This document shows positions 1 through 8,276 of a stretch of 17,054 nt of DNA, piece by piece. Origin of the DNA: Auxenochlorella pyrenoidosa (Eukaryota > Chlorophyta > Trebouxiophyceae > Chlorellales > Chlorellaceae); the NCBI GenBank assembly GCA_001430745.1, contig KQ482032.1, positions 1,590,451-1,607,504 of the forward strand, written 5' to 3'. The notes below the pieces were generated by a model. That model made no database searches. It saw only the letters and a program-made list of their open reading frames with translations, and was not told where the DNA came from. Within the stretch, counting starts at the first letter, position 1, and each line of letters begins with the position of its first letter. Made by a program: the position numbers and the translations under genes.

Positions 1-378
1 AGGCGGGGGGGTTGCCGCAGCAGCTGCTGCTGCTGCTGCCGCTTCTGCTGCTTCTGCCCTCTGCTGGCCCAGCTTGGAAGCACCGTCAGCTACTCCCGCC
101 AAGGCATGGCCCACCCCTTCCTAACTCTTCCCGGCCCGCCCTCCTCCCCGCAACTTGCCTGCAGGCGGCGCAGGGTCCCCTGCACCGCGCTTTCGCCCCC
201 AGTGCCAAGGCGCCCGAGTGGGTTTGTTGTGGCTGGCAGTTTCAACAGGGCAGCAGCACGCGGCGACAATGGTACCGCCAGTGGCGTGCGGCCTCTGCCG
301 CGTGAGCCACCCGCACGCCCACTGGTGCGCCAGGTGGGCTGGCCCGCGGCGCGCGCCACGCCCTTTGCGCCCATCTGA
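1..378 (+). CDS. possible 3' end of an upstream plus-strand gene (partial, model uncertain)
   Basis: I do not recognise a family here. The stretch is GC-rich with GC-ending codons, and composition changes abruptly to lower GC after about 380, as at the end of a coding region. The frame ending at the TGA at 376-378 gives a C terminus that reads ...GVRPLPREPPARPLVRQ and finishes in ATPFAPI. A competing frame ends at the TGA at about 303 (...QWRAASAA). A pyrimidine-rich acceptor ending at 163-166 (TGCAG) may open the last exon, so the upstream part could be intron. A TGTAA site at 681-685 fits as this gene's polyadenylation signal and would leave a 3' UTR of about 300 nt. The protein start lies outside the window. 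Existence of a transcribed gene end is more likely than either exact frame. Confidence 0.3.
   Translation, partial: RRGGCRSSCCCCCRFCCFCPLLAQLGSTVSYSRQGMAHPFLTLPGPPSSPQLACRRRRVPCTALSPPVPRRPSGFVVAGSFNRAAARGDNGTASGVRPLPREPPARPLVRQVGWPAARATPFAPI
13..60 (+). repeat. CTG/CAG-type trinucleotide run
   Basis: A short imperfect run of GCAGCAGCTGCTGCTG-type triplets followed by CTTCTGCTGCTT. It lies at the window edge, either in a coding exon (poly-Leu, Cys or Gln depending on frame) or in an intron. Such triplet runs also occur at 8516-8569 in this window. Confidence 0.5.
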
Positions 379-1008
379 TGCGGGGCGCCTATGCCTGCCT
401 GCCCCGACCTGTACCCTTGCTTTCATCTGCCCCAACCTTCAGCACGATTCTCCTCCTCACACTCTTATGTCATTCTTTGTTGCATTTGTTCTCACCTTGC
501 TTTTGCCTGTATGCCAACCTGGCATTGCCAAATGCGCTCGTGCGCTTGTCCCTGATGCTAGCTGCCCCAACCAAGAGCCATGCTCCACAATGAATGAACG
601 CGCTTTGTTTTGCATGAACCGACAATCCCGTGCTGTATGAGCCTCCTGCGATACTGCAGGCACCGCTAAGTCGCTAGTTTTGTAAGAACGGGAAAGAAGC
701 AACCCGCTGTGACTTTGACGCATAGCTCTGGACAGTGCGAGGCTTAGCCACTGCGTTCTTGACAGAGTATATGCTGGCCTATTAGAGAATGCACAGCGAG
801 TGTTTGCCTCGGTCCTCTTGCCCAAACAGGCTTGGAACCCGTCGAAAGGCAGAAGACTGTTGACGTTACGCTGCGCCTGCTACGCGCTCGCCGCCCATCC
901 AAACTTTGGGGCGCCCTAGCCTGCGCTCAACATGCCATTCTGTCGGCGAATGCTGCCTGCATCTTGTGACTCGTCCTTGCTTTCAACCAAGCCTTGCTGC
1001 CGAGTGCC
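379..1008. other. intergenic: 3' UTR of left gene and promoter/5' UTR of coiled-coil gene
   Basis: This 630-base stretch has lower GC and no convincing coding frame. The minus-strand frame open at 457-825 has no codon bias and no recognisable motif. It should hold the poly(A) site near 681 and the promoter of the gene starting at 1009. A weak TATA-like GTATATGC lies near 767-774, but at over 230 nt from the ATG it is not convincing. Confidence 0.5.
681..685 (+). terminator. TGTAA polyadenylation signal
   Basis: TGTAA is the known green-algal poly(A) signal. It sits about 300 nt after the last plausible stop codon of the partial gene at the left edge, in lower-GC DNA, and before the start of the next plus-strand gene at 1009. 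The pentamer also occurs by chance, so the call rests on position. Confidence 0.4.
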
Positions 1009-3126
1009 ATGGCCGGCACGCCCGACGCGCTGCGCCTTTCTCGCCTGGACCGCCTGATCGGGCAGCTCGGGGAGCACCAGATGAGCATACGACAACAGGT
1101 GGGGCCGCGCCGCCAGGACAGCTGGTGGCGGCACCGGCGCCTGCCTCCAGCTAACGCTGTCTGCTGCAGCATCCGCAGCCAGACCTGTGTGTGCAGCCAT
1201 CGAGCTCCCAGTGTGTTGACCCATGAACTCCATCCACACCATCTTTTGAATTCAGGGCACATCTGTGACGGAGCTGGACAGCCGGGTGCAGGGCCTGGAG
1301 AGGAGGGTGTCTGACGAGCTGCTGGCGCTGGCGCCCCTCAAGGTGCGGCGGCGGGCGCGGCTGCGCCACCGTGCATCCCTTCCCAAATCCGTGTGCCCCA
1401 TCTTTTTTTTAAATAATGTCACACCACACTTTCCGGCGCCTCCGCACCCAGCGCAGGAGGTGGATGTTCCGGGGCAGGTGGCCGCCGCCCAGGCCGCCGT
1501 CGACCGGCTGTCCAAGCAGGTGGCGCTGCTGGGGCGGGACCAGGAGGTGAGGCGCCGGGCTGGCGTGGAGAGGGGGCGTGCTGCTGGAGCCGGGGCGTGC
1601 AGCATGCATGGGGGCCGAGGGGCAGGCACCGCCCGCAGCTGCAGTGCCTGCACAAGCCTGCGCCGCCCTGGGTCGCCTGCCCGGCAACTTCCGCCCGCGC
1701 GGGGCCCCGCAGGAGGCGCGCATCCAGTCGGAGAAGCGGCTGCAGCAGGTGGAGGCGCGGCAGGCGGAGGTGGAGCGCCAGCTGGCGGCGCTGGCGGGCG
1801 CGGTGGACGCCGCGGCGGGCGAGGCGGCCGCCGGCCTGGACGAGCTGCGCGGCGCCACCAAGGCCATGCTGTCCGAGTTTGTCTCCCGCATAGCCGACCA
1901 GTTTGACGCGCTGCAGGCCGCGCTGGAGGAAGCGGTGGGCAGGCGGGCAGGGGAGGCAGAGGAGCGGGCGGCGGCGGCCGCCGCCCTGACGGCCAGCCTG
2001 GAGGCGCAGCGAGGGTGGGTGGAGGAGCGGGCGGCGGCGCTGGCAGAGCAGGTGGCAGCCGGGGTGGAGGAGGCTCGGGCGGTCTCGGCCGCTGCTGCGG
2101 AGGAGCAGGCGCAGCGCAGCGCAGCGGTGCTGGAGGAGGCTCGGCAGCAGCTGCAGCAGGAGGCGGCCGGGCTGCGCTCCGACCTCGAGGCAACGCAGGC
2201 AGCGCTGGCGGAGCACCAGGGCCGGCAAGAGGCGCTGGCAGGGCGGGTTGACCAGCAGGAGCAGCAGCTTGTGTCGGTGGCAGCGGCGCAAGAGGCGCAG
2301 GCTGCAGCGATCAGCGAAGCGCAGGCGGCGGTGCAGGCGGCGCAGGCCGCCGGGCAGGAGAGCGCGCGCGAGGCACAGGACGGCGCCTCGGCGGCGGCGG
2401 CCACGTTGCTGCAGCGCGTCGAGGCGCTGGCGGAGCAGCAGGCCGGCGCGGCCAAGCGGCAGGCCGAGGCGGAGGGGCTGCTGCGCCAGGCGCTGACCGT
2501 GTGGCAGCGGGGCCTGGAGGAGCAGGTGGCGGCACTGGAGGGCAGGCTGGCCAGCCAGGCCGCGGCCGCAGCCCAGGAGCAGCAGCAGCTGGTTGGCAGG
2601 TTTGAAGAGTACAAGGGGTATGTGAAGCGCCTGCGGCGGGAAGTGGCAGAGGCGCGTGCGGAGCAAGGTGAGGGCGGTGCAGGAGCGTGCACGCTCGATT
2701 GCCAGGCATGGCAGCAGCAAGGCGGGGCAGGCCAGGCGGGTCTGCAGCTGCGGTCCCTGGCCGTGGTCCACCAACTCTAAGCTTTACGCCCCCCTGGAGC
2801 TGGTCAGTGCTCACCGTGTGCCTGGCCGTTGCAGTATGGACATGCATGCTTCTTCCCTGCGTGGCCAGCCACCCAGCCACACTGAGCACCAAATCTTGCG
2901 CCTGTCTTTTCTGGTGCCATGAAAGTTGGCGCTGCTGCGCCCTCCCACACCTGCAGACGCTGCCAGCCGGCGCATCGGGACGGTGCGGCACGAGCTCGGC
3001 GCAGCGCACGAGAAGATGGACAGGGTACAGGCTGAAGCGGCGGCGCTGGGGTCGGAGCTGCTGCAGACCACAGCGGCCGCAGCAGCTGCCAACTCGGCGA
3101 TGCGCCAGCTGTCCATCAGGGTCTAG
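1009..3126 (+). CDS. Ala/Glu/Gln-rich coiled-coil protein, unknown function (463 aa, 5 exons)
   Basis: Exons: 1009-1098, 1256-1342, 1457-1546, 1713-2667, 2957-3126. The first three introns are phase 0 and the last is phase 1 (G|AC gives Asp); all are GT-AG, and all join one frame to TAG at 3124-3126. The start is the in-frame ATG at 1009 (MAGTPDALRLSRLDRL), in a GCC-ATG-G context. The protein is almost entirely charged, Ala-rich helix with heptad-like spacing (for example RLQQVEARQAEVERQLAAL, then ALTASLEAQRGWVEERAAAL), consistent with one long coiled coil of about 430 residues. There is no signal peptide, membrane segment or catalytic motif. The first three coding exons are 90, 87 and 90 nt, near-identical lengths. 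A structural or scaffold role (cytoskeletal, flagellar or nuclear) is possible, but composition alone cannot show it. The exon structure is well supported; the function is unknown. Confidence 0.75.
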
Positions 3127-3400
3127 CTGGCGGCCTGAGGGCCAATTTGCAACGCGCCTGGTTGGGCGCCTTCTCTCACGTAAGAATGCTGCGCCTGTTT
3201 TGACTTGCACACCCAATTGCACTGACTGACTCCATGCTTTCGGCTTGACACCAACACCGACCGAGTTCCCACCATGATACCTCAGCGCGCATAAAACCAG
3301 CCCAGCGGTGCACGCAAACCCTGCCTTGCATGCGTCTGAAGATATTGTCCGTCCAGATGGAATGTGGACCAATTTTACCGGCACCACCGCAGCAGCTACA

Positions 3401-3405
3401 TTACA
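3401..3405 (-). terminator. TGTAA polyadenylation signal of the glycosyltransferase gene
   Basis: The plus strand reads TTACA, so TGTAA lies on the minus strand, about 320 nt past the minus-strand stop at 3722-3724. The position and strand fit a green-algal poly(A) signal. Confidence 0.45.
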
Positions 3406-3489
3406 GTCTTGGTAACGCATTAGTTGCTAGTGCGTGGCACTGAGTGCACAAAAGGTGTGAGGGCACATTCCAAGAAGATGTTCAAAAGA

Positions 3490-3507
3490 ACTCATGAGCT
3501 CATGAGT
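3490..3507. repeat. 18-bp perfect palindrome
   Basis: ACTCATGAGCTCATGAGT is its own reverse complement with no spacer. It lies in the inferred 3' UTR of the minus-strand glycosyltransferase, between the stop codon and TGTAA. It can form a cruciform or a dyad protein-binding site. Confidence 0.85.
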
Positions 3508-3721
3508 GAGCACAGGAAGTCAGGTGAGCATGTGCGGTTTTAAGTCTGGCGCATCTGTATCTGCGTTGCAGTTCCGGTGTGGTTAGGCAGTGCACACGAG
3601 AAAGCAAGCCATACAACGCACAGCCAAGCCGAAAGTTGTCTACTGCCTGCAGCCATGGATGCCCACACATGGCGGCCACACAACAGCTCGCATCACGAAC
3701 TCCCTGCCGGCGCACAGCAGG

Positions 3722-6700
3722 CTAATTGCACCACTTGGGCCAGGTGTTGTTGTCCCAGTAGGCTGCCAGCGCCTGCTCGGCCAGCGGCTCGCCCGCATCG
3801 ATGGCCAGCTGGGTGGCGTTCGTGCCATAGCCGTTGTCGCCCTCCAGCAGCTCCCCCGCAGCCTGGCTCAGCAGGCCATGCCGCCGTATGGTGGCCACCG
3901 CCGCTGGCGGCTGGTGCTGCACCCAGGCCAGGCCGGGCTGCGGGCAGCTGAGGTGCGGCAGCTCCACACGCGGCAGGCGCCAGCGCAGCGGGAGGCAGGC
4001 GGGCACGCGGCTGGCAGCCCCTTCGCGTGGTGCGCACCCTGCCTTACAGGGAGTTTCCAGGCAAAGGCCGTGGGGAGTGGATGTTAGGTCTCTGCTTCCC
4101 TCCACACATGTCCAAACATGAGACCATGAGCCCACATCCGAACGCACGCTTTCAGGCAGCCTCTGTTGGGCTTGTGGCCTTGCAAGCCAGCCCACCCTGC
4201 TCGGTGTCCAGGAACCAGAAGCCGGCAGCGCGCATGGCAGCCTCCTTGGCCTTGGCCCCATCCGTGCAGACAGTGTGCAGGAAGGCCACTGCAGGCAGAG
4301 ATGTGCGGGCAGGCGGGTTGCAGAGGTCTTGGGGGCAGCACAGGAAGTTGTTCACATTAGCTGGGGCATTAGCAGAACGCGGGTTGCCAAGCAAAAAAAT
4401 GGGAGGGGGTTTGCCAAGCATGGCAGCGTCGAAGAGCTGCTTTGCCAGCCTGGGCTTGCCACCCAGTGGGTGGCCTCAGCTGGGCAGAGTAGAGCAGAGC
4501 CTGCGCTTTTTGAGGCCCGAATTTGCTTGCAGTACCCTCCCGGAGAGGAGTACAAGGCGCCCGCGCACCTTTGAAGTCGCAGGGGTCGATGGCGGGCTGT
4601 AGGGGAGGTTTGAGATGAACGGCGGCGCAGGGGGTGGCTTGAGCAAGCTCAGTGCGTGATTAACTCAGGGGTTCAGACTGCCAGGGTCTGCCCAGCCAAC
4701 TAATGCACAACAGCAAGGACCGAAACCCCCCGTGAGCAGCCGCCACCCGCGGGCACCCCCGCCCGCCCACCTGCCAGGCCGGGCTGGCCATGGTGCAGAG
4801 CTCCTGCGAGAAGTGCGTGTGGCTGGCAAAGTAGGTCCGCAGGACGGCCACCCGCTGCCGCAGCCCAAAGCGCAGCAGCTGCAGGCGGTCAGGGGGGTGC
4901 AGGTTAAGCGCAGGGCTGAAGCGGGCTCGAGCGGGGCGTTGAGTGTGGGCGTGTCGCGCAGCGCCTCGCCGGCAAGGTGCCCTTCTCAACCCCGCATAAC
5001 GCAGGACGCCTTCAGCATTGGGTGCCCAGCGGCGGAGTCCGCCCGCGAGGCGCATGCATATTCTGCCGGATGGAAGCGCCATGCCCTGGTGGACCCGACC
5101 CACAACTTGCCATGCGCTGCGCACGGTAGCATCTGCAGAGCGAGGGGCAGGCGTGGAAGGCGCGCCCCTCCAGCTCGGTGAGCAGCATCTGGGTGGTCCT
5201 GCCCCGGCGCAGCATGTCTGGTGCCGCCTCGGCCCATGCCCTGGCAAAAGCGACGGAGGCGGGGGTGGGCAGCAGCACAAACTGGCCCGTGTTCACTGCA
5301 AGGGCAGTCGACGGGCCGGGCGAGTGTCAGGGGCAGGCAGCCACAGCATGATTACAGCGCTGGCGGTGCTACTGGCGCGCACCTTCCCCTTTGCAGGCTT
5401 CTACGCATGCCAAACATGCAGGCGAGCCTACATCGAGCGAGATTCTGTAGGCCCTCGCACGCTGGCGGCCCCCAAACAGGTGCGCCACCCACCGGGGGAC
5501 TCGTACTGGAAGGCGCCATCAGCACTCCCCTCCTCGATGAATGCCATGTAGCTCTCCCACAGGGGCTTGGCGGTGTAGGCAATGTCAACGTCTGCAGCAG
5601 GGGGCTTCGGGCAGTTGGCAGCAAGTGCATGGCGGCAATTGCGTGGGGGTCTTCTGTAGTGCGCGGTCGGTGCCCTGTTGCTAGTGCCAAGCAGGCTGTT
5701 TCTCTGGCAAGCGCAGCGCAGGGCTGTCTCTCGCCCGCGCCCAGAGGTGGGTGAAAGCGCCTCGCATGCCCGTAAAGGCACGCCCGGCAGCAGCGCCGCG
5801 ACCAGGGTGCGCCGCAGCCCACCAAGGCAGTCGTGCAAGGGGGAGGGTGCTGTGCTGCGCCCGCCTGCCAGCATCACCACGTAGCCCTGCAGCAGCGCAT
5901 GCAGCGTGACCAGCGGCTTGAGCCACACCACCAGCAGCCAGTCGTGGGTGCCCCACTCCAAGTGAGAGCCTGCACAGCATTGACGACGGGTGGGGGAGCG
6001 ACTGGCGAGCTGAGGCTAGGAACGGATGCCTCGCATGCTGGCTAGCAGTCCCATTGCGCTGGCGGTTGCTGCGCCTGCCCCTGGCAGATAGCACCAGCTT
6101 GTGCGCGCACCCCTGCAGCCCCAAAGGTGGATGCTGCTGAGCGCAGGAGCCAGGCCCAAGGTGCCACACTGTTGGCGGGGCCAGCATGCTGGCCGGGGTG
6201 CAGGCCTCGCGCATGCGCGCAGCTTGCCACGCCCACCTGGCGCGCCCTGCCCCCCCTGCAGCGGCTCCACCAGCAGGTGCTGCACGCTGGCGCAGGGCAG
6301 GTTGAGGTCTGCGCAGGCGGCCAGGTCCTCGGGCGTCCACGTCAGCAGCACAAAGTTGCGCACCCCCGCCAGCCCCGCCAGGGAGTAGACTGCGCGCGGC
6401 ATGCCGCGGGGGAGCACAATAGGGAGCTGTGCCGGCTGGGCAGGGAGGAGCCCCGGCACTCGCAGTGCGCCCAGGCAGCAGCCCAGCGCCAGTGTGGCGC
6501 CCCGCAGGCCACCCCGTGCCCGCCCATCACCCACCACTGTTCTGCGCCAGCTCCGCAAAAGCCCGGTTGAACAGGAGCAGCGCCACGCTGGCGTTGTGCC
6601 CACCCACGGGCCGCGACTGCAGGGCCAGCAGTCGGTCCAGGTCGTGCACGCCCGCCCAGGGCTGGGCCGGGGTGCGCGGCGGCAGCAGCCAGGGGGCCGC

Positions 6701-7630
6701 CACGAAGTCGTCCGCAACTGCTGCGCTGCCCTGCTGGACGGCTGGTTCGCTGGCGCCCTGCAGCAGCAGGCATGCGCGTGTGGCGCCTGTCAATAAAACA
6801 GCACTGGCACTGGCCATGCCATCCAATGCAGCAGCGTCCAGGAGGCTCGCGAGCTGACTGGCCAGCTGCCGCGGCTGCACCAGGCGCAGCGTGGTGTAAC
6901 GTGGTGCCGCCAGGCATGGGCGCCGCCTTCTTGCCAGTGCCCTAGCAGCCAGCCCGGCTCACCTGCAGGCGCATGTGCAGCGCCTTGCTGGGCCCGCCAG
7001 CGGAGCGCGCCAGGTATTGGCTGGTGGGCGACGGCACCCTCTCTGCAGCAGTCAGCACCACAGCCTGCAGGCTCACCGCCGCCACTAACAGCCCTGCCCC
7101 GGCACAGCACAGGCAGGCACCAAAGCTTCCCAACCAGGGTGCTCTGCATGCAACGGACTCAGGGGTGCACCCTGCCTTTGCATCCCTCAATTGCACCAGC
7201 CCTGGCTGCCAATGCTGGGTCTTCCCTGGTTGTAGCTCACCTCGCACACCGACTGCGGGAGCATTTTGCGCAGCCCCAGCCTCCGCCTGTGAAGGAGGGT
7301 CCCAGCGACCCCACGCGCCGCCGCTGCCCTCGTGGTGCCGCGATGGCGGGCTGCAAGGCAGGCGGGAGCGGGCGTGCAGGCCATGATCAGCAGAGCACGC
7401 CAGTGCTTGGTCACAGCCTGCAACACCCAGACAGAGCCTGGGCCTTCGAATTAAGGGGTGCTGGGGTTGGTGCAAAAGGGGTCCCCAAGGAAGCAACCTA
7501 GAAGGCGGTCTCAAGCGTGCATGACTGCCCACCTAGCGTAAAGTTTGGGGCATGGCCCTGCCTCGTCCCAGAGGAACAGCCCAAGCGACGCTAGAGCTCC
7601 AGCTGCCAGCAGCAGAGTGCAGCGGCCCAT
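3722..7630 (-). CDS. membrane-anchored nucleotide-diphospho-sugar transferase (GT77/PF03407-like), ~603 aa, 11 exons
   Basis: Model on the minus strand: 7630-7533, 7143-6963, 6874-6535, 6389-6237, 5969-5865, 5591-5493, 5295-5125(?), 4925(?)-4771, 4596-4569, 4360-4196, 4038-3722. Phases agree at every junction. Residues 4-21 and 42-63 are hydrophobic, so the protein is probably type II membrane and Golgi-located. The fold core follows: a VALLLFNRAFAELAQN strand at about 190; GVRNFVLLTW at 215-224; HDWLLVVWLKPLVTLHALLQ then GYVVMLADVDIAYT, where DVD (293-295) is the metal/nucleotide-sugar site; and VNTGQFVLLPTP with the family NTG at 327-329. A late HTVCTDGAKAKEAAM (472 on) matches the family's C-terminal His-containing strand. 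The family transfers sugars such as arabinose, galactose or xylose to wall glycans or glycoproteins; donor and acceptor here are unknown. Weak points are the exon 7/8 boundary (5125 to 4880), the acceptor before 6874, and the first exon. The DVD site uses a GC-AG intron. Confidence 0.75.
4569..4596 (-). other. 28-nt microexon of the glycosyltransferase gene
   Basis: A short exon after acceptor CCTCCCCTACAG codes PAIDPCDFK plus one base, and ends at a GTGCGC donor. It takes the frame from phase 0 (previous exon ends 4771) to phase 1, matching the next exon, which starts at 4360 after a CTAAT branch-like site and a CCCCAG acceptor. Skipping it would shift the frame. Confidence 0.6.
5592..5864 (-). 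other. GC-AG intron in the glycosyltransferase gene
   Basis: The exon ends CTGGCAG and the intron begins GCGGGC; the acceptor is CTGCTGCAG. Splicing G|AC restores Asp and joins GYVVMLA to DVDIAYT, exactly the continuous strand plus DxD motif expected in the family. Upstream GT dinucleotides (5880, 5877) give the wrong phase and would break this motif. Confidence 0.7.
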
Positions 7631-8276
7631 CAACAGTCTTGCCGCTTTTCCGTTCCATGGCGTGCAGATGCAGAGAGCGAGCTCGAAAGACGCTCATTGG
7701 GTGGCAGCAATAATTTTGCTGGAATGGCATGCATGCTGGCACCAGCAGGCACAGGCATCAATAGCTCAAACACTTGCTCGATCTGTGTTGCCTAGGCTCG
7801 GCCTTGCCGCCTGAAAGTAAGATTGTGTCAATTGGCTCCCTGGTCGCCGCAGCCTGTAAGGCAGCCCGTCGCAGCCTTTGCTTGCACCGCTGACGCCCCC
7901 TCAGGCGACCCACACCTCCCATTCCTGAACAGTATTGCTTGCATGGCAGGAGTTGAGCTGCAATGAAAGGCGGTTAGTTCACGAATTTGTCTGATTGCAT
8001 GCAACCATGCATGCATACATGAGCTGGGTTGGATAAGATGGTGTGCATCTCACTGCGGCCAGAGCGGTCACGACAGGGTGCCCGCTGCACTCCCCCTCAG
8101 CCCACTCCACCGCTGACAGGCGGCCTCACAGCTGGCGGGGCCGTTGCGTTCACTCCAGCACGGAGTCTGCAAATGTCTCTCTCCAGTCTCTCTTCATGTC
8201 TGCCGACTGAGGTGCCTGTCTCGCCGCTGATGTGCTCCGCGAGACGGGCACCTCAGCTGATGGCAGGAATGCGCAG
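7631..8276. other. intergenic between METTL22 3' end and glycosyltransferase 5' end
   Basis: Lower-GC DNA with no supported gene. It should hold the METTL22 3' UTR and the glycosyltransferase promoter. Self-complementary GCATGCATGC at about 7727-7736 and TGCATGCA/ATGCATGCAT at 7996-8016 stand out. A plus-strand TGTAA at 7855-7859 is on the wrong strand for either neighbour. No minus-strand TGTAA was found after METTL22. Confidence 0.5.
7996..8016. repeat. paired self-complementary ATGCATGC elements
   Basis: TGCATGCA at 7996-8003 and ATGCATGCAT at 8007-8016 are perfect palindromes three bases apart. The core CATGCA is the plant RY element, but use of RY in this alga is not established. A third copy (GCATGCATGC) lies about 100 nt upstream of the glycosyltransferase ATG. 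Confidence 0.5.

Larger units (their letters stand above)
3127..3721. other. convergent intergenic region (two 3' UTRs)
   Basis: This is the space between the stop of the plus-strand coiled-coil gene and the stop of the minus-strand glycosyltransferase. It is lower in GC and has no credible gene. It contains a minus-strand TGTAA at 3401-3405 and a perfect 18-bp palindrome at 3490-3507. No plus-strand TGTAA was found for the coiled-coil gene. Confidence 0.6.

Noticed and set aside
457..825. 122-codon minus-strand ORF in the left intergenic region
   Set aside because: No codon bias, splice support or motif; it lies across the inferred poly(A) site of the left gene.
1252..3420. Long minus-strand open frames (313-451 codons) opposite the coiled-coil gene
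   Set aside because: They are shadows caused by GC3-biased codons. Their proteins are low-complexity Ser/Ala/Arg/Pro with no motifs, and the plus strand gives a consistent five-exon model.
6390..6534. Alternative acceptors at 6427 and 6436 for intron 3 of the glycosyltransferase
   Set aside because: Both have good pyrimidine tracts but give phase 0, while every nearby donor is phase 1 or 2. The acceptor at 6390 (GCGCGCAG) matches phase and gives a gap-free VALLLFNRAFAELAQN to VYSLAGLAGVRNF join.
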